NCBI GenBank assembly: GCA_029747585.1
Contig: JAPEVF010000052.1
Span: forward strand, 1-64,000
Length of the DNA stretch: 64,000 nucleotides
Origin: Pleurotus djamor
Lineage: Eukaryota; Basidiomycota; Agaricomycetes; Agaricales; Pleurotaceae
Reading direction: 5' to 3'
Below the pieces are notes generated by a model. The model worked only from the letters and a program-made list of their open reading frames with translations, made no database searches and was not told the DNA's origin. A program made the translations under genes and the position numbers. Positions within the stretch are counted from its first letter, which is position 1, and every line of letters begins with the position of its first letter. This document shows, piece by piece, positions 13,417 through 25,768 of this stretch.

Positions 13417-13499
13417 GGGCCTGACCGGGAATTGAACCCGGGACCTCCTCGAAACGGAATGAACCCTAACAAGGAATCATACTACTAGACCATCAGGCC
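13417..13499 (-). tRNA. tRNA-Pro(AGG) with an 11-nt intron
   Basis: On the minus strand the acceptor halves GGCCTGA and TCAGGCC pair at the two ends. The anticodon stem CCTTG/CGAGG closes a loop reading TTAGGG, then 11 intron bases, then T, so the anticodon is AGG and the intron sits at the usual 37/38 position. The T-arm reads GGTCCCGGGTTCAATTCCCGG and contains the B box. Removing the intron leaves 72 bases, normal for tRNA-Pro. The discriminator base is C. Confidence 0.95.
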
Positions 13500-13682
13500 G
13501 TTGAAAGGGGGCTACTTTTGAATGTTGATATCGAGCGCCATTCAGCCCAATCCCTAAAGCCGATCGCCTCACTGAGTTGCCGTCCCGCACGACCACCATT
13601 GCACACCCACACCGCCGAGTCCACTTTGTCGACAATTCGAACAAAGTCCCCTTGGACAGCTACTAGGCACGAAACTCAAGAC

Positions 13683-14534
<852 letters not shown>

Positions 14535-14694
14535 AGTGTTAGACCTCTTCGTCTCAGTCCACGTCGAGTACACTCCAAAATCACTACTCATTACCTTCCT
14601 ATAACTGGTCCTTTGGCAATAGACATGGCTTGCAAGCCTCAACTCTGCTGTGGCGGGTAACTCTATAAGTTTGATCTGGTATATTCTTTACATG

Positions 14695-17356
14695 TTATTT
14701 GAATCGAGTTAGGATGTTACGAAGTGGAACAGGCATACGACTCCCCCCTCTCCCTTGACTCCCATGCATCGCGTCTTCACTCCGCTTTTGCTCGTCCAGA
14801 GATAAAGACCTTTCCTTTCGCGGAAAACCACCGTTCTCTCTAATCGTCTGCCCGGTAGACACTCTGGTGCGACGATTTTCCTTCTCCGAGGCATGGTCAT
14901 ACGAACGTTGGGCGGATGTTTCCATTGAAGTGCGACAAGGCCGCGAAGTTCTGGCGGAGGTAGTAGGAGTTTGATCCCTTAGTGGAGCCGCGGATATTGG
15001 GTCCACGATAGTCATTGTGCTCTTTCTAGGTGTTATCGTTGTGGCTCTGACAGATCGGATAGCAGGCGGTGGACGAGCACGGACAGATGACGTGGGGTCT
15101 CGGTCAGTCTTTTGTTGGCGGAGCGTATCAAGAGATACACGAGCTGAGCGAGCTTGGGCCGGGTACGTTCCCGGAGTGAACGTGCTGTGTCTTCGTCTGC
15201 TCCCAGTTCGGGTATCTGAACTCAAAGGCGGATTGCGGACCGAGCTAGGGAGCGTGTTGCTGTAACTCTGTTCAGAGCGTTGTGGATTTGGAAGAGTTAC
15301 GGGAGTTGAATGGGTGGCGTTCCGTGTGGTCTTAATAGTATCCGAACCAGGGCCAGCCTCCTGGTATAGAGATGACGAGCCTTTGTCATTGGTGAGTCGT
15401 CTACGGCGCGCGCTCTTAGATTCTTGACCATGATCAGTACCAGGGCCGTCAACCGTGCGATTGGCCAGATAGTCAGAGCTGTTGCTTCTACGATTTGGGA
15501 GTGAAGCGAAGCGAACACTCTTTCTATTTCTCAGGATACTTCGCGGCGGCTGGGAGTTCGACATAGTAGAGATCTGAGATTGGTGTTTAGGACGAACAGG
15601 GGAATCCAGAGCCAGAGTGGGGTAAGCAGATGTGGGGGTTTCAGGCGCGATGATAGAGGTGGGCTCAGCCGTGATTACGGGAGGAGAAGACCATCCACCT
15701 AGGCGATCAGTACCGACGATGGCCATGGTACGTCTTCGCATCTTCTGGCGTTGTGCAGCGTCGTTTATGGGAGCCATCGGCGCCTGTGAGAGACTTGCAC
15801 GGCCGCCTGACTTTGGAGCAACCGTCCTTCTGTCCGCACGAGGTTCTAATCGCCATTTACTAGACTGAGAGTTCCTAAGCGCACGAAACGAAGCTGTCGA
15901 TTTCGCCAGGTTCTGAGAGACATAGACATCAGAAGAGTCCTTCGGAGCTACATCGGCAGGCGCAATCGCGCCAGACACAAGACCCTGAGTAAAAGCCCAT
16001 TCGTCGCGAGTTGAGCTAGACTGCAAGAGAGTTTCAGAGTCTCCAACCGGCGGAGGGCTTCCCTTGATGCTAGGCGCTTTCGGTGGAGTGACAGGAGGAG
16101 CTACATGGGGCATTTGTTGTTGGATAATCATTTCCACGGGAGTTGTTGGCGTAGCAGGAAAGGCAGCACACTGGATCCTTAGATTTTGTATCATCGACTG
16201 AATATCCAAACCTCCGGATCCATGGGTAGTGCCACTAGCGTTGATAGCCACAGGCTGAGGCGAGAGAGCGGAAGGAGTACCCAAGAAAGCAGTAGGAGGA
16301 CCTGGATATGCGATATCCATGGAACCAGATGGTTCCTTTGTTCGTCCAGGGGGCAAATCCAAAGGAGCTAGCGTTTTCCGACCGCGGCGTGCGGCAATTG
16401 TAATAGGTGGCGTGCCTGATGCCGCCGGGTTGTTGCGAAGGGATGACGGGGGCAAATTAATGACATTAAGCGAGGCTTCTGAGCTAGGTCGAGAAAGATC
16501 CAAAGGAACGGCAGAATAGGAATCGGATAGAACGAGAGTAGGTGTGGGTGCGTTTCTGTAGCCCGAGCCAGAAATTTGTCCTTTATGTGTAGAGTCCTGG
16601 AAAAAAGATTTGAGGTTTTGCAGTTCGAGCATGATATCTACGAGCTCGGGGTTCATGGTCGTCGCGGGAATCTGAAGAGACCATCTTTCAGTTCGTCCGT
16701 TGTCTGTAGAGGCGTGTAAGGTGATTTCCCGTTCAAAGACTAGCTCGCCCTTGGTATTTGTGGCTGCGCGTCGTTTGCGGTCACGGCGAATCGTAAGAGG
16801 AGCCGTCGTTTGGAGGTGAAAATTTTCATTCATTTCAAAATCTGATCCTCTCAGGAGCCCTGTCTCAGACGACCCATGACCTCTGCCGTTGAAATCATGA
16901 GAAAGACCTTCAGCACCAGCCCAGGGTATATGGCCTGGAGGCTCGACTGTGGCAAGGGAAGACTAGAGAAAAAGGTTTAGTCTGATGGGCTGAAAGCGAC
17001 CGTACGACACAACGCACCGCCCAGTCCTGGATGCAAAGCCCTGCCGGTGTCAATGGGATTCCTTTCGGGGAGACAGGAAACATATCGTCTTGCGGGGGTT
17101 CCGAAACGACAACTACGGGAGATTCGCGAATGGTTAGAGCTGTGGCGTCGATTGTAGGTTTTCCCTTCATCTTGGGTGGTAACGCCTTTACCAATGGGGC
17201 TTTTGGGAACGGCATCGCAGAAAGGACTGGCGAGATAGAAAGGGTATCAGAGAGTGTGTCCAGAGACAGAGTTTCGTCAAGTAGGCTGTTATGGCCCTCC
17301 ATGCATTCCGCCAGCAGAGTGCTAGATATGCTTGATGTTGGCGAGAGCGTTTCCAT
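14695..17356 (-). CDS. Large disordered protein with KEN-box and PP1-docking-like motifs, function unknown
   Basis: Two exons (17356-17018 and 16962-14695) join in phase to 868 residues; the 55-base intron has a GTGCGT donor and TAG acceptor. The protein is rich in Ser, Thr, Pro and Arg with no recognisable folded domain, apart from a short region after MNENFHLQTTAPLTIRRDRK. A segment RSILRNRKSVRFASLPNRR contains K-S-V-R-F, which fits the RVxF docking motif for protein phosphatase 1. Near the C-terminus SEKENRRTR contains a KEN degron of the type read by the APC/C. The extreme C-terminus is compact and basic (RMPVPLRNILTRFK). These short motifs suggest, but do not prove, a cell-cycle-regulated scaffold. 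I do not recognise a named family. Confidence 0.75.
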
Positions 17357-20300
17357 GGTTGTGGGTAGCCGGGCGGGTCGCTGGAGTTGGAGGGAGTAAG
17401 GGAGGAGGTAAACAATGTCGATGGGCGCCTAACAACTTTGAACTTGTTGATCACCACCATAACCGCAACAGATCGGCAAATAGCCACCATCGCATGGGAA
17501 GTCAGCGATCTCGACTCATTTGGTCAATAACGAACCCAGCTTTTACCGCTGCTGCAGTACTCCTGGAAGTTGGAGTCAGTTTGCCAAAACAACACAGAAA
17601 CACTCCTTAGTACCATGCTGGACGGTCTATACTTGTTGTTTGCAAATCCATGGTCCCCGAGTTCAGCATGTCATGCCACATCTCTAAATCTGCTTCCAAC
17701 ATTCGTCAAAGTAACCAAATTGGACACTTGTTGGACACCCTTCGCGGAGCCGAATTGTGAAGACCTTGCTTTGATGATGCTCCGATTTTGGGGCTGCATT
17801 GCTGAACTACCGAGTTCGGTTATGATGCCGTCTTCACAGGTCAGAGAAGGCCTCAAACGTTTTGGCCGCCTGACGACGCGCACAACATGAGTTACCAAAC
17901 GATCACGGCGGTTCTGTTTCAATTCATTTGCTATAACCTACTCATATATCATGCCTCAGAATGGAGTCATCTTCCCTCAATTTTGGACTTATTCGGGCCC
18001 CTTTCCTTCGACAATCCTGCCATCTACGCTATCCGATGATCTCTGACCGTATCAGCGCAGTATTATTGAAAGCTGTGACTCGGCATGCGACATAGTCCAT
18101 GTGAACCTCCCTCGAACAGCTGCTTGGAAGTCTTTTCGAGGTAATTAGTTCCCAACACGATAGCTCACAGTATTACATCCGTCGACAAAAGCATCTTAGA
18201 AGTTGCCCACTGACTCGGGAGGCCATGCCTTTTTGATCGGGCAAAACCCTCCTTCAAAAATGTTCACTCATTTATCTTGGTTTACGCGAGGAAAAAGGGA
18301 CTCTATTAGCCAAAGAGATCGCTCATAGGGAATTTTGTCTTGTCGAAAGCGGGTATGAAAGTGAGTGAACATTTTAAAAAGGGGGTTTCTCAGAGAAAGA
18401 AGGGGTCGCTGTCCGCTGTGGCTTCTACGGGTAGATCGTATTGTTCATTGTGGCCCGAAGCTATGTCAGACTCATTGACGAACAGACAGGAATACTCTCG
18501 GGCCGCGATGACGTTCATGAAGTCACTGATTGTGGTGGCACAGATGAATGACTGACAGAGCTCAACCAGCAACGGCTTCGGTGTCAGCCTGTCAAATTTC
18601 AAAGCTGACCGGTCGTCGTGTGATCACACCAACAACTACCCCCTTTNGAACATTCCATGCCGAGTATGATCAGCTCAAGATGATCACGGCAAAGTTCGAG
18701 GCAGATGACCCGATGCTCAGCCTTCCCGTAATGACCTTCCGCGAAGCATTTGATTCATGCCGTATCCCACTGTTGTGGACGACACAGGTGAGTGCACCAT
18801 GTGCATGCTTTTTTGATCAGAAAATGACGAAGATCTCAAGTCACGAAATTATACGAACCTCCCCACCTGAAACGTGCCAAGATCAGTGTAGTTCCAGAGT
18901 CCATTCTCTTCTAGTGTCCCCAATATTCATCGCAGAGCCGCACATAAGTATAACTCGCAGTCGGACGGCTCTAGACCCATCGCCGTTGATTGGATTGGAA
19001 TTGACCTATCACCGTCAAGCGCTACAACCCAACCCACATCAGGTCAATTTGTCAAAAATAAGCTTTCACCGCGTCTCCATGAACTTTAAAAACAGACACA
19101 TGTCGCGAAGGAACCAATACGACAGCGGCTCTAAGACGGCCACTTGTCTATCGCACTGTCGCAAGGCTCCAATGCAATGTGGCGCTGGCAGACACAATGC
19201 TGAATCGAATACGACTTTATCGGTACCGCCATACATGGAAACATAAAAGTTTAAAGTGGGTTGACGACGCGAGACGCCGTCTCGATAGTTCCTGTAGAAT
19301 ATCAAATCATATTGAACCTTGAAGTCAGTTGACGAGTAAGTTCGAAGTCTCAAGTCAAGGGTCTGATGCGTTGATGCCACCTTCCGTCCATCCTTCAGGA
19401 CTTCCAAACCCTCAAATCACGAAATCGCGAAAATTTATACTCCAATGTGGTAAACACGAACTCTGTTCACCCTGATCCATTTTTACTTTCGCAGTAACTC
19501 AATGACTTCCTCTTGGGGCAATGAAATTAAAAGGATGTTTACAGTTAGTTATTTTCCGCTATGCATGTAGTATGTCGTTGTGTGAAGCCGGGCCCCGAAC
19601 ACATACAAACCGTGTGTCAACAAATAAGCTCATTGGGTTTCCCAATACAAACTCCAAAATCCAAGAAACCCACGAAAATTCCTCATTGGAACATTCCTGG
19701 TAGTAAGTACATAACCGGAACCCCACCCACCCCTTCTTACCTTCTTAGCTGTGAAACGGTACCGAGACATCATCAAATAACAGCCTTCTTCTCTCCTGGC
19801 ACACAGTCCAGACTCCAGGCCCCGGTCACGATTCGCCGCCACGCCCCACGCTCAGTTTCTCCCCCGAGTTCCCCTTTCCCTGCACCCCCGCACAAACCGC
19901 CGCAGAACCGCCGCAGTTTGGTTCATCTCAGCCAGAGCTTCTTAAAGCGAGGAACGAACTCGAATGGTCGTTCCTGAACACGCTTACGAGTTGCGACTCG
20001 CCTGCAGCGGGTGGTTCGTGGGATTCCTTCCACCCAACTACTTACATATCAATTATGTACATCCTTGTTCCTCGCTGGAACCTTCTTTTCCTAGTTTTTC
20101 GCAGGCGGGCGTACAACAGTGCAACATATATGGCTGTGAAGTTCTCACCCATCTTGCATCTTGGTTGGTGCTCGGGAAAGAAAACATGAGCTATTGTTCT
20201 CCAGGCACGAGTGGCGTCAGCTTCGAGCTTACCTCCTGGTTGAGTCGTCGCAGGGTCAATCAAACAGGAGCTCCCTTGTCGTCGCCCCTAGTCCCCTCCG

Positions 20301-20582
20301 AGAATGACGGATGTGCTGAAAGGTCATACTGACGTTTGACTGATGTAGGTTTTCTTTCTCGTACCTCTGTCGCTTCAAGCACCAGGAATACCTCGCATAC
20401 TGCGGGGTGGGCACAAATCGCGAGAACGCTTAGGAGTTTCGGAGAGATAGACACCGTCGTGGTAACGTTGTAGAAGGTCAGCAGTTGTTTCGATCTTAAA
20501 TTATTCTCCGCAGTCCACCACGACCTTCTACTATTACAGAAGCGCATTTTGCCTGGCCTAATCAAGAGACTATAGAACGCGG
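17357..20582. other. 3.2-kb interval with only weak coding signal
   Basis: No confident gene. The stretch 18340-18800 on the + strand reads as two adjoining coherent frames, one ending VAQMND and the next containing PVMTFREAFDSCRIPLLW before a GTGAGT donor at about 18790. This could be a small decayed or spliced gene. The last 370 bases (20215-20582) resemble the block downstream of the second aminopeptidase gene, so they belong to the tandem duplication. Confidence 0.35.
18340..18790 (+). pseudogene. Possible gene remnant, unrecognised
   Basis: Two neighbouring + frames with protein-like composition meet near 18550. The first ends in a stop after MTFMKSLIVVAQMND. The second continues through ADDPMLSLPVMTFREAFDSC to a plausible splice donor. 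Without an obvious intron between them this looks like a broken gene. One N at 18647 adds doubt. The opposite strand is also open here, so strand and coding status are uncertain. Confidence 0.2.
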
Positions 20583-22037
20583 TCAATGACTCGACGTCAA
20601 CTCGACAGCAAACCCAACTGCGAGCTTCGCGAACTCCAGGGAATGGCTCCACGAAAAACCCGGCTGCGCAGTGGTATCTTCAGCTGAATGAATGTTCTCG
20701 TTATCGTCGCCTGTGATGGCTTCAAAAGGCATGGAGGTAGGGTATCCTTGCTTATACCATGATGCGTGGTCGGAGCAGGCGTAGCCACACTGTATTAGGT
20801 TGGAAAGTGGATGGTCAAGGGGATGAGAAGGTAAATGGAGTCATGGGGAGAATAGAGGAGCACGAACTGGCTTGTCCATGGTGACTGGTAGGTTTGAGTA
20901 AGAATTGGCGAGCTGGGTGATGAAACGATTTAATTGGACATTGATGTAGTCGGATTCGAGAGCAATAACTTCCTCGGATCCTGGTTTGAAGCTGCGAATG
21001 CGAGATGTTAGGGATATTACTTCCAGCCGACACTATCGAAGGCTATGCCAGTGACTTACTACCCAGTCATGTCCAACTCCATAAACGCCCTGACCCGCGT
21101 TCCATTATTCGCATATGCCGTCGCAATCGCATTCGACCCAAGCAACCCTGCCTCTTCCCCGGAATACCAATGAAACTCCAGCGGCGTTGACGGTGTATAC
21201 CCAACAGCAACCAACGCTCTCAGCGTTTCCAGTAAATTTACGGTGCCCGTGCCATCGTCGTCTGCACCAGGAGCACGACCGCTGGTGGGGTTTTTGAGGT
21301 TAATGGAATCCATATGGGCACCGAGGATGGTTACGGGTGCGGTGGCGTTTGTTCCAACGAATTTGACGATGGTTGAGCTTTGGCCCCAGCTGTGAGGGTA
21401 TCTGGACGCGGAGATCCCAGGGTGACCTGAGATAATCTGCACATGTAAATGTGGATTAAATATAAGTAGGAGAAGCACATGAAGATCATGAACGTACGCC
21501 GGTGACTAGGTTTAAGATGTAGGTACTAGCTTGAGCTCCCGTTGAAGAACGGTAGTATCTGTTGTTAAAGTTGGATAGTGTTGTGAGGTAGTTCTGCATG
21601 CTAGGTATAGAAAGGCGGTCGATAATGTTGTTGACCGTAGTTTGATGAGAAGGTTCGGGGTCTGCTCAAGCAATTGATCTCTACTAAGCTCGGTGCATGA
21701 GACGAGTACGCACATGTCACAGGGCCACCTCCTGTTACCGAAAGAGGTCTTCGGTCACGCTGCATCTCGTATGTCTCCGTGACGTCGAACTAGACATAGC
21801 AAAGGTCAGTAGCAGAAATGGGCTGGGAAAAAAGGTGTGTACGAAATGAGCACCGGCGCGCATGAGCTCCAGTTTCTCCTCCTCAGTCTTCCAAACTGGC
21901 GCAGCCCCTTCCGCGAGTTCCAAGAGAGCGGAACCTTGGGCGGCTTTGGCCTGAATCTCCGAGGTTTCGATTGGAGTAGCACGTACGAGGGCGAGGGCGA
22001 GGAGGACAAAACCAGTGAGCGAGGATTGGAGCTGCAT
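20583..22037 (-). CDS. Secreted M28 leucine aminopeptidase, tandem copy 1
   Basis: Six exons (22037-21843, 21789-21714, 21661-21498, 21436-21060, 20991-20868, 20789-20583) total 1143 bases and 380 residues. A signal peptide (MQLQSSLTGFVLLALALVRA) opens a pro-region. The catalytic M28 domain shows GAHMDS (zinc His), RAPGADDDGTGT (bridging Asp), WYSGEEAGLLGS (catalytic Glu and zinc Glu), ELDMTGY (zinc Asp) and CGYACSDHASW (last His, disulfide Cys). This matches secreted fungal leucine aminopeptidases, which trim N-terminal residues from peptides outside the cell. The final exon must be read in the frame ending FAKLAVGFAVELTSSH; the neighbouring frame is longer but wrong, so the gene is intact. 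It sits 0.7 kb downstream of a paralogue on the same strand. Confidence 0.93.
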
Positions 22038-22085
22038 GTTGTGTTGGAGGAAAGGGCCGCCTTGTGTAGATATTGAGAAAGAGCC

Positions 22086-22093
22086 AATTTATA
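22086..22093 (-). promoter_or_regulatory. TATA box of aminopeptidase copy 1
   Basis: TATAAATT on the minus strand, 49-56 bases before the ATG at 22037. The same element occurs in the same place before copy 2. Confidence 0.6.
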
Positions 22094-22124
22094 GTTGAGT
22101 GGCGGGTGAAGAAGAAAGGATGTC

Positions 22125-22132
22125 CCACGTGG
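22125..22132. promoter_or_regulatory. Conserved CCACGTGG palindrome, copy 1 promoter
   Basis: A CACGTG-core palindrome 88-95 bases upstream of the ATG. The sequence CCCACGTGG is kept at the matching place before copy 2 although much of the surrounding DNA has diverged, which suggests a regulatory site for both genes. Confidence 0.45.
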
Positions 22133-22774
22133 GCAGAAGCAGTGGTCCCAGGTCACGATACGGTTTCAAATAAGCATTTATTGCAGAGTATACCGGGTGC
22201 TAGTAGGAGTAGTCCATGGTCTGCCAATCCAGAAGTCACCGAAAAGAAATCAAGGGTATCATTGAGGAAACTGAGCTTGGAGAATCAGACAGCGGTTGGT
22301 GCTATGGCGCCAAGGCATATGCAGGAGAACGATTCATCGAAAGAGAAGTTAATGGAAGGGCGTCCTACGTGACAGCACATGTTGTCCAGGCACGAGGGGT
22401 GTCGCCTTCGACTAGTGACTCTTGAGCGAGCTTACCTCCCGGTTAATCGGGCATACAGGGGCTCTCTGGCTGGTACCCCTAGTTTGTCTGAAGACGATGC
22501 GAACGCATGGGCGGGACGAGAGGTTACTCAAAGTTTGTGAGATGCAACGTCTTTGAAGACTAAGGAGATGCCAGAGGGGCCAGGAGGGCGTTGTTCGCGT
22601 CGTCACGAGGTACCCCACAGTAAAAGCCTAGCTGCTGTGACCTCGGCGGATCTCATAAGTACATTCTTTGTCTTCAAGTTGTCAATGCCGTCGACGAGTC
22701 CCTAGAAGTCACATTTTATTATCCTCACAGAATATACAACGTTTTACATGGTATTCATACAGCACCTCCCGTAG

Positions 22775-24188
22775 TTAAGATGTCAGCTCAACAACATATC
22801 CAACAGCAATCTTCGCAAACTCCAGGGAGTGACTCCATGAGAAACCGTTTTGCGAGGTCGTATCACTGGCGGAGTGAATCACGGGGTTATCGTTACCCGT
22901 GACGGCTTCGAAGGGCATCGACGTAGGGTATCCTTGCCTGTACCAGGATGCATGGTCTGAGCAAGCGTAGCCACACTAAAAGCAGATTAGTTAGTTAGAC
23001 GGAAACCATGTAGACGAAGGGAGACGAACGGGGGTATCCATGGTCACTGGGAGGCGAGAGTAGGAAGCAGCGAGTTGACGAATGAAAGTGTTCAACCCCG
23101 AATCGATATAGTCAGCTTCGAGGGCAATAACTTCAGTAGAGCCAGGTCTGAAGCTGTGAAGGGCAACGATTGAGGAGGTTGCTCGGGAGCGAGGCCACGG
23201 AAAGTGACTTACTAGCCAGTCATGTCCAACTCCATGAACGCCTTCACTTGCACACCTCTCCTCGCATAGTCGGTAGCGATAGCATTCGACCCAAGAAGAC
23301 CACCTTCTTCTCCCGAATACCAGTGGAACTCAAGAGGTGTAGCAGGGGTATAACCAGCGGCAACGAGGACCCTCAACACTTCCAACAAGTTTACTGTGCC
23401 AGTACCATCGTCATCAGCGCCAGGGGCACGGCCATTGGTTGGGCTGCTCAAGTTGATGGAATCCATGTGGGATCCGATGATAGTAACGGGGGCAGTAGTA
23501 GTTCTGCCAGCAAACTTGACGATGGTGGAGCTCTGTCCCCAGCTGTGGGCGAAGTTGGAGGCGGAGATCCCGGATCGACCGGAGATGATCTAGGTATGTG
23601 TGTATGAGGTTAGAAGACGCATAGATAAGTAGATGAAAAGAAGAAGCATACGCTGTTAACGGTGCTCAAGATCCATGTGCTAGCCTGGGCGCCTGTGGAG
23701 GAACGGTAGTATCTGTTGTTGAAGCCCGAGAGCGTGGTGAGGTAGCTTTGCATGCTGGACGTGGAGAGGCGGCTGATGATGCTGTTCACAGTTGATTGAT
23801 GAGAAGGAGCGGGGACTGATCAAAGAATGAGTCTATTTGGCTAGCCATTCATGAAGCGGAAACATACATGTAACAGCGACGGCCTTCTGCGCTGAGGGGG
23901 GTATCTTGCTCTGAATCTCGTATGTCTCGGTGACATCAAACTGGACAAAAGATCAGTGAATGGATCGACTTCAAGACAAGATGATGTATTTACGAATTGA
24001 ACACCGGCGCGCATGAGCTCGAGTTTCTCATCCTCGGTCTTCCACACTGGCTCAGCACCTTCCGCAAGCTCCAAGAGGACTAATCCTTGGGCGGCTTTGG
24101 CATGGATCTCGGAGGTCTCGATCGGGGCAGCCCGGACGAGGGTAAGGGCGAGGAGGACAAAGCCGGCAAGCGAGAGATGGAGTTGCAT
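22775..24188 (-). CDS. Secreted M28 leucine aminopeptidase, tandem copy 2
   Basis: Six exons with the same phases as copy 1 (24188-23994, 23940-23868, 23815-23652, 23589-23213, 23153-23030, 22975-22775) total 1134 bases and 377 residues. Exons 1, 3, 4 and 5 have exactly the lengths seen in copy 1. The signal peptide is MQLHLSLAGFVLLALTLVRA. Active-site motifs are GSHMDS, RAPGADDDGTGT, WYSGEEGGLLGS, ELDMTGY and CGYACSDHASW, so all zinc ligands and the catalytic Glu are present. The donor after ELDMTGY is GTAAGT. The protein ends EFAKIAVGYVVELTS. Activity as a secreted aminopeptidase is inferred from the family. The copies differ mainly in the pro-region and surface residues. Confidence 0.94.
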
Positions 24189-24241
24189 GTTGGACGAAAA
24201 GCGACGCCTTGGGACAGACGAAATCCACTTCAGAATGAGCC

Positions 24242-24249
24242 AATTTATA
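24242..24249 (-). promoter_or_regulatory. TATA box of aminopeptidase copy 2
   Basis: TATAAATT on the minus strand, 54-61 bases upstream of the ATG at 24188, in the same sequence context as copy 1. Confidence 0.6.
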
Positions 24250-24298
24250 CTCTAATTTGTTGAGTGGCGGACCGAGAAGATAAGAAGACGACGATGCC

Positions 24299-24306
24299 CC
24301 ACGTGG
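24299..24306. promoter_or_regulatory. Conserved CCACGTGG palindrome, copy 2 promoter
   Basis: Same palindrome as before copy 1, 111-118 bases upstream of the ATG. Conservation between paralogous promoters is the evidence. Confidence 0.45.
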
Positions 24307-24309
24307 ACA

Positions 24310-25768
24310 GAAGTCCTGCTAGGTTACGAGGAGAAGAGGCATCTGCACGCGGACACAGCTACATAATGCTACTTAGAATTGCAAAGCATGGGTCAAGGTC
24401 TTCCAGCCCCAGGAGGCTTGATGCAACCTTGAGGAAACTGAGCTTGGGAATGTCAAACATCCACAAAATGGAGACAGAAGTCGGTGTTACGTCGCCAAGA
24501 ACACTGAGACGGCGTATGTGCAAGAACCATCAAATGAGAAGCTGAAGTCTGTTGAGGAGCAAGGCCACTTTGCAGCACATGAAAGGCAGAGATAATGACC
24601 TCAAGGAGCCATGAGGAAGCCCTGAAAGTCCGGTGATATGAAGTGAGCGTCATCCGTTTCCTGCTGCGTAGGATTCGGAGCCGGCAAAAGAATAAGCTAG
24701 CGAAGGTCGCACATCGTCCAGAATCCATGTGCCATGGATGGGTTGACGACCAGCAGAGCTCATTTTCAGCATTCTGAGGCCTGAAGGACACCGTACGAAA
24801 GCTGTAATGGCAGAGATAGCAGAGACTTCGTCGTAGCTGAGCACATGGGCGACGAAGTCTGATTTGTCCGAGACACATGCGGGCGACATACGCACACTCG
24901 CCTGCAACATTGTGATCACTAACAACTGATCAACGCAAGGGGTGGGTGGCACGGTATTTGCTGTGGCGTGTTTGGCACGGGCGCCTCCTGCAATCCGCTG
25001 CAATTTTTTGGAGATCGTGGTCCCCGGCTTCCAAACGACACACACGACTATCACGACGCCCACGACGACCGGCACATCTCGCGAACGCTGACCGACGCGC
25101 GCAGGAGCGACAGCGTGCTCCTGGAACCTCTTTCTTGCTCCTTCCAATCGCCTCAGTAGCTTGAACCTCCGTCGCTGTGGTTCGGGCTGAGAATAGTCAA
25201 GTTTTCCAACCAACTTGGCTTTGCTACTTTATTATAGAAACTCGCCTCGTATTGGGCTTGATTCTGACGGGCGTATCAAACTGTGAGTCTTCTCGTTTCT
25301 TCATTTTAGAAATTGTCTCCGCGGATGATATCTCGAATATTTGCACGTCAGTCGGAATCAACAGATCCATTCTGTTGACATAAGATGATAAATTTCGCTG
25401 TTTCTGAATTTCCCCGTTTACTTCCATATGTCTCATCGTCATAAATGTGGCTAATATTAACTTTGAAATCTAGGGCAAGATTCTCGCTCTTTGCAGATCA
25501 ACGCCTCGCGTAGTCGCGTACCATAGTGGAGGTGAGTAATACCCCATAGTACTAGGCACCTTTATGTGTATATCCAATAAACCACATCTTTTCCCACCTC
25601 TCTCAACTCTATCGCGTGTCATTTCAGCGAATTGATTTTCTCTTCTTCAGTTCTAGTAAGAACCCAGAAATATACCCTAAGCCTGGAACCCTTGTATGTA
25701 CACTTACGCGTCAAGTTGCTCATTTCCAAGCTCACCGTCTAAATGACCCGTTTCGCCGTTTAGATACC
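24310..25768. other. Intergenic interval between aminopeptidase copy 2 and the ELMO gene
   Basis: About 1.4 kb. A 187-codon minus frame at 24650-25213 has an unusual Arg/Val-rich composition, no recognisable domain and no supporting splice signals, so I do not call it. The last 250 bases are pyrimidine-rich and probably hold the promoter and 5' UTR of the ELMO gene. Confidence 0.4.

Larger units (their letters stand above)
22038..22774. repeat. Intergenic duplicated flanks between the two aminopeptidase genes
   Basis: The right-hand flank of copy 1 (22040-22360) resembles the upstream flank of copy 2 (24190-24520); both share a TTGAGGAAACTGAGCTTGG run. The left part upstream of 22774 (22385-22650) resembles the downstream flank of copy 1 (20215-20330), sharing CCAGGCACGAG and GAGCTTACCTCC. 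The tandem unit therefore includes about 0.3 kb on each side of the gene. Confidence 0.6.

Noticed and set aside
20260..20652. Apparent C-terminal extension of aminopeptidase copy 1 in another frame
   Set aside because: The frame used by copy 2 and by the family ends at 20583 after VELTSSH. The longer frame loses similarity after TTAQPGF, so it is a shadow and not a frameshift.
24650..25213. 187-codon minus frame
   Set aside because: Arg/Val-rich with no recognisable domain or splice support. It overlaps + frames of equal quality.
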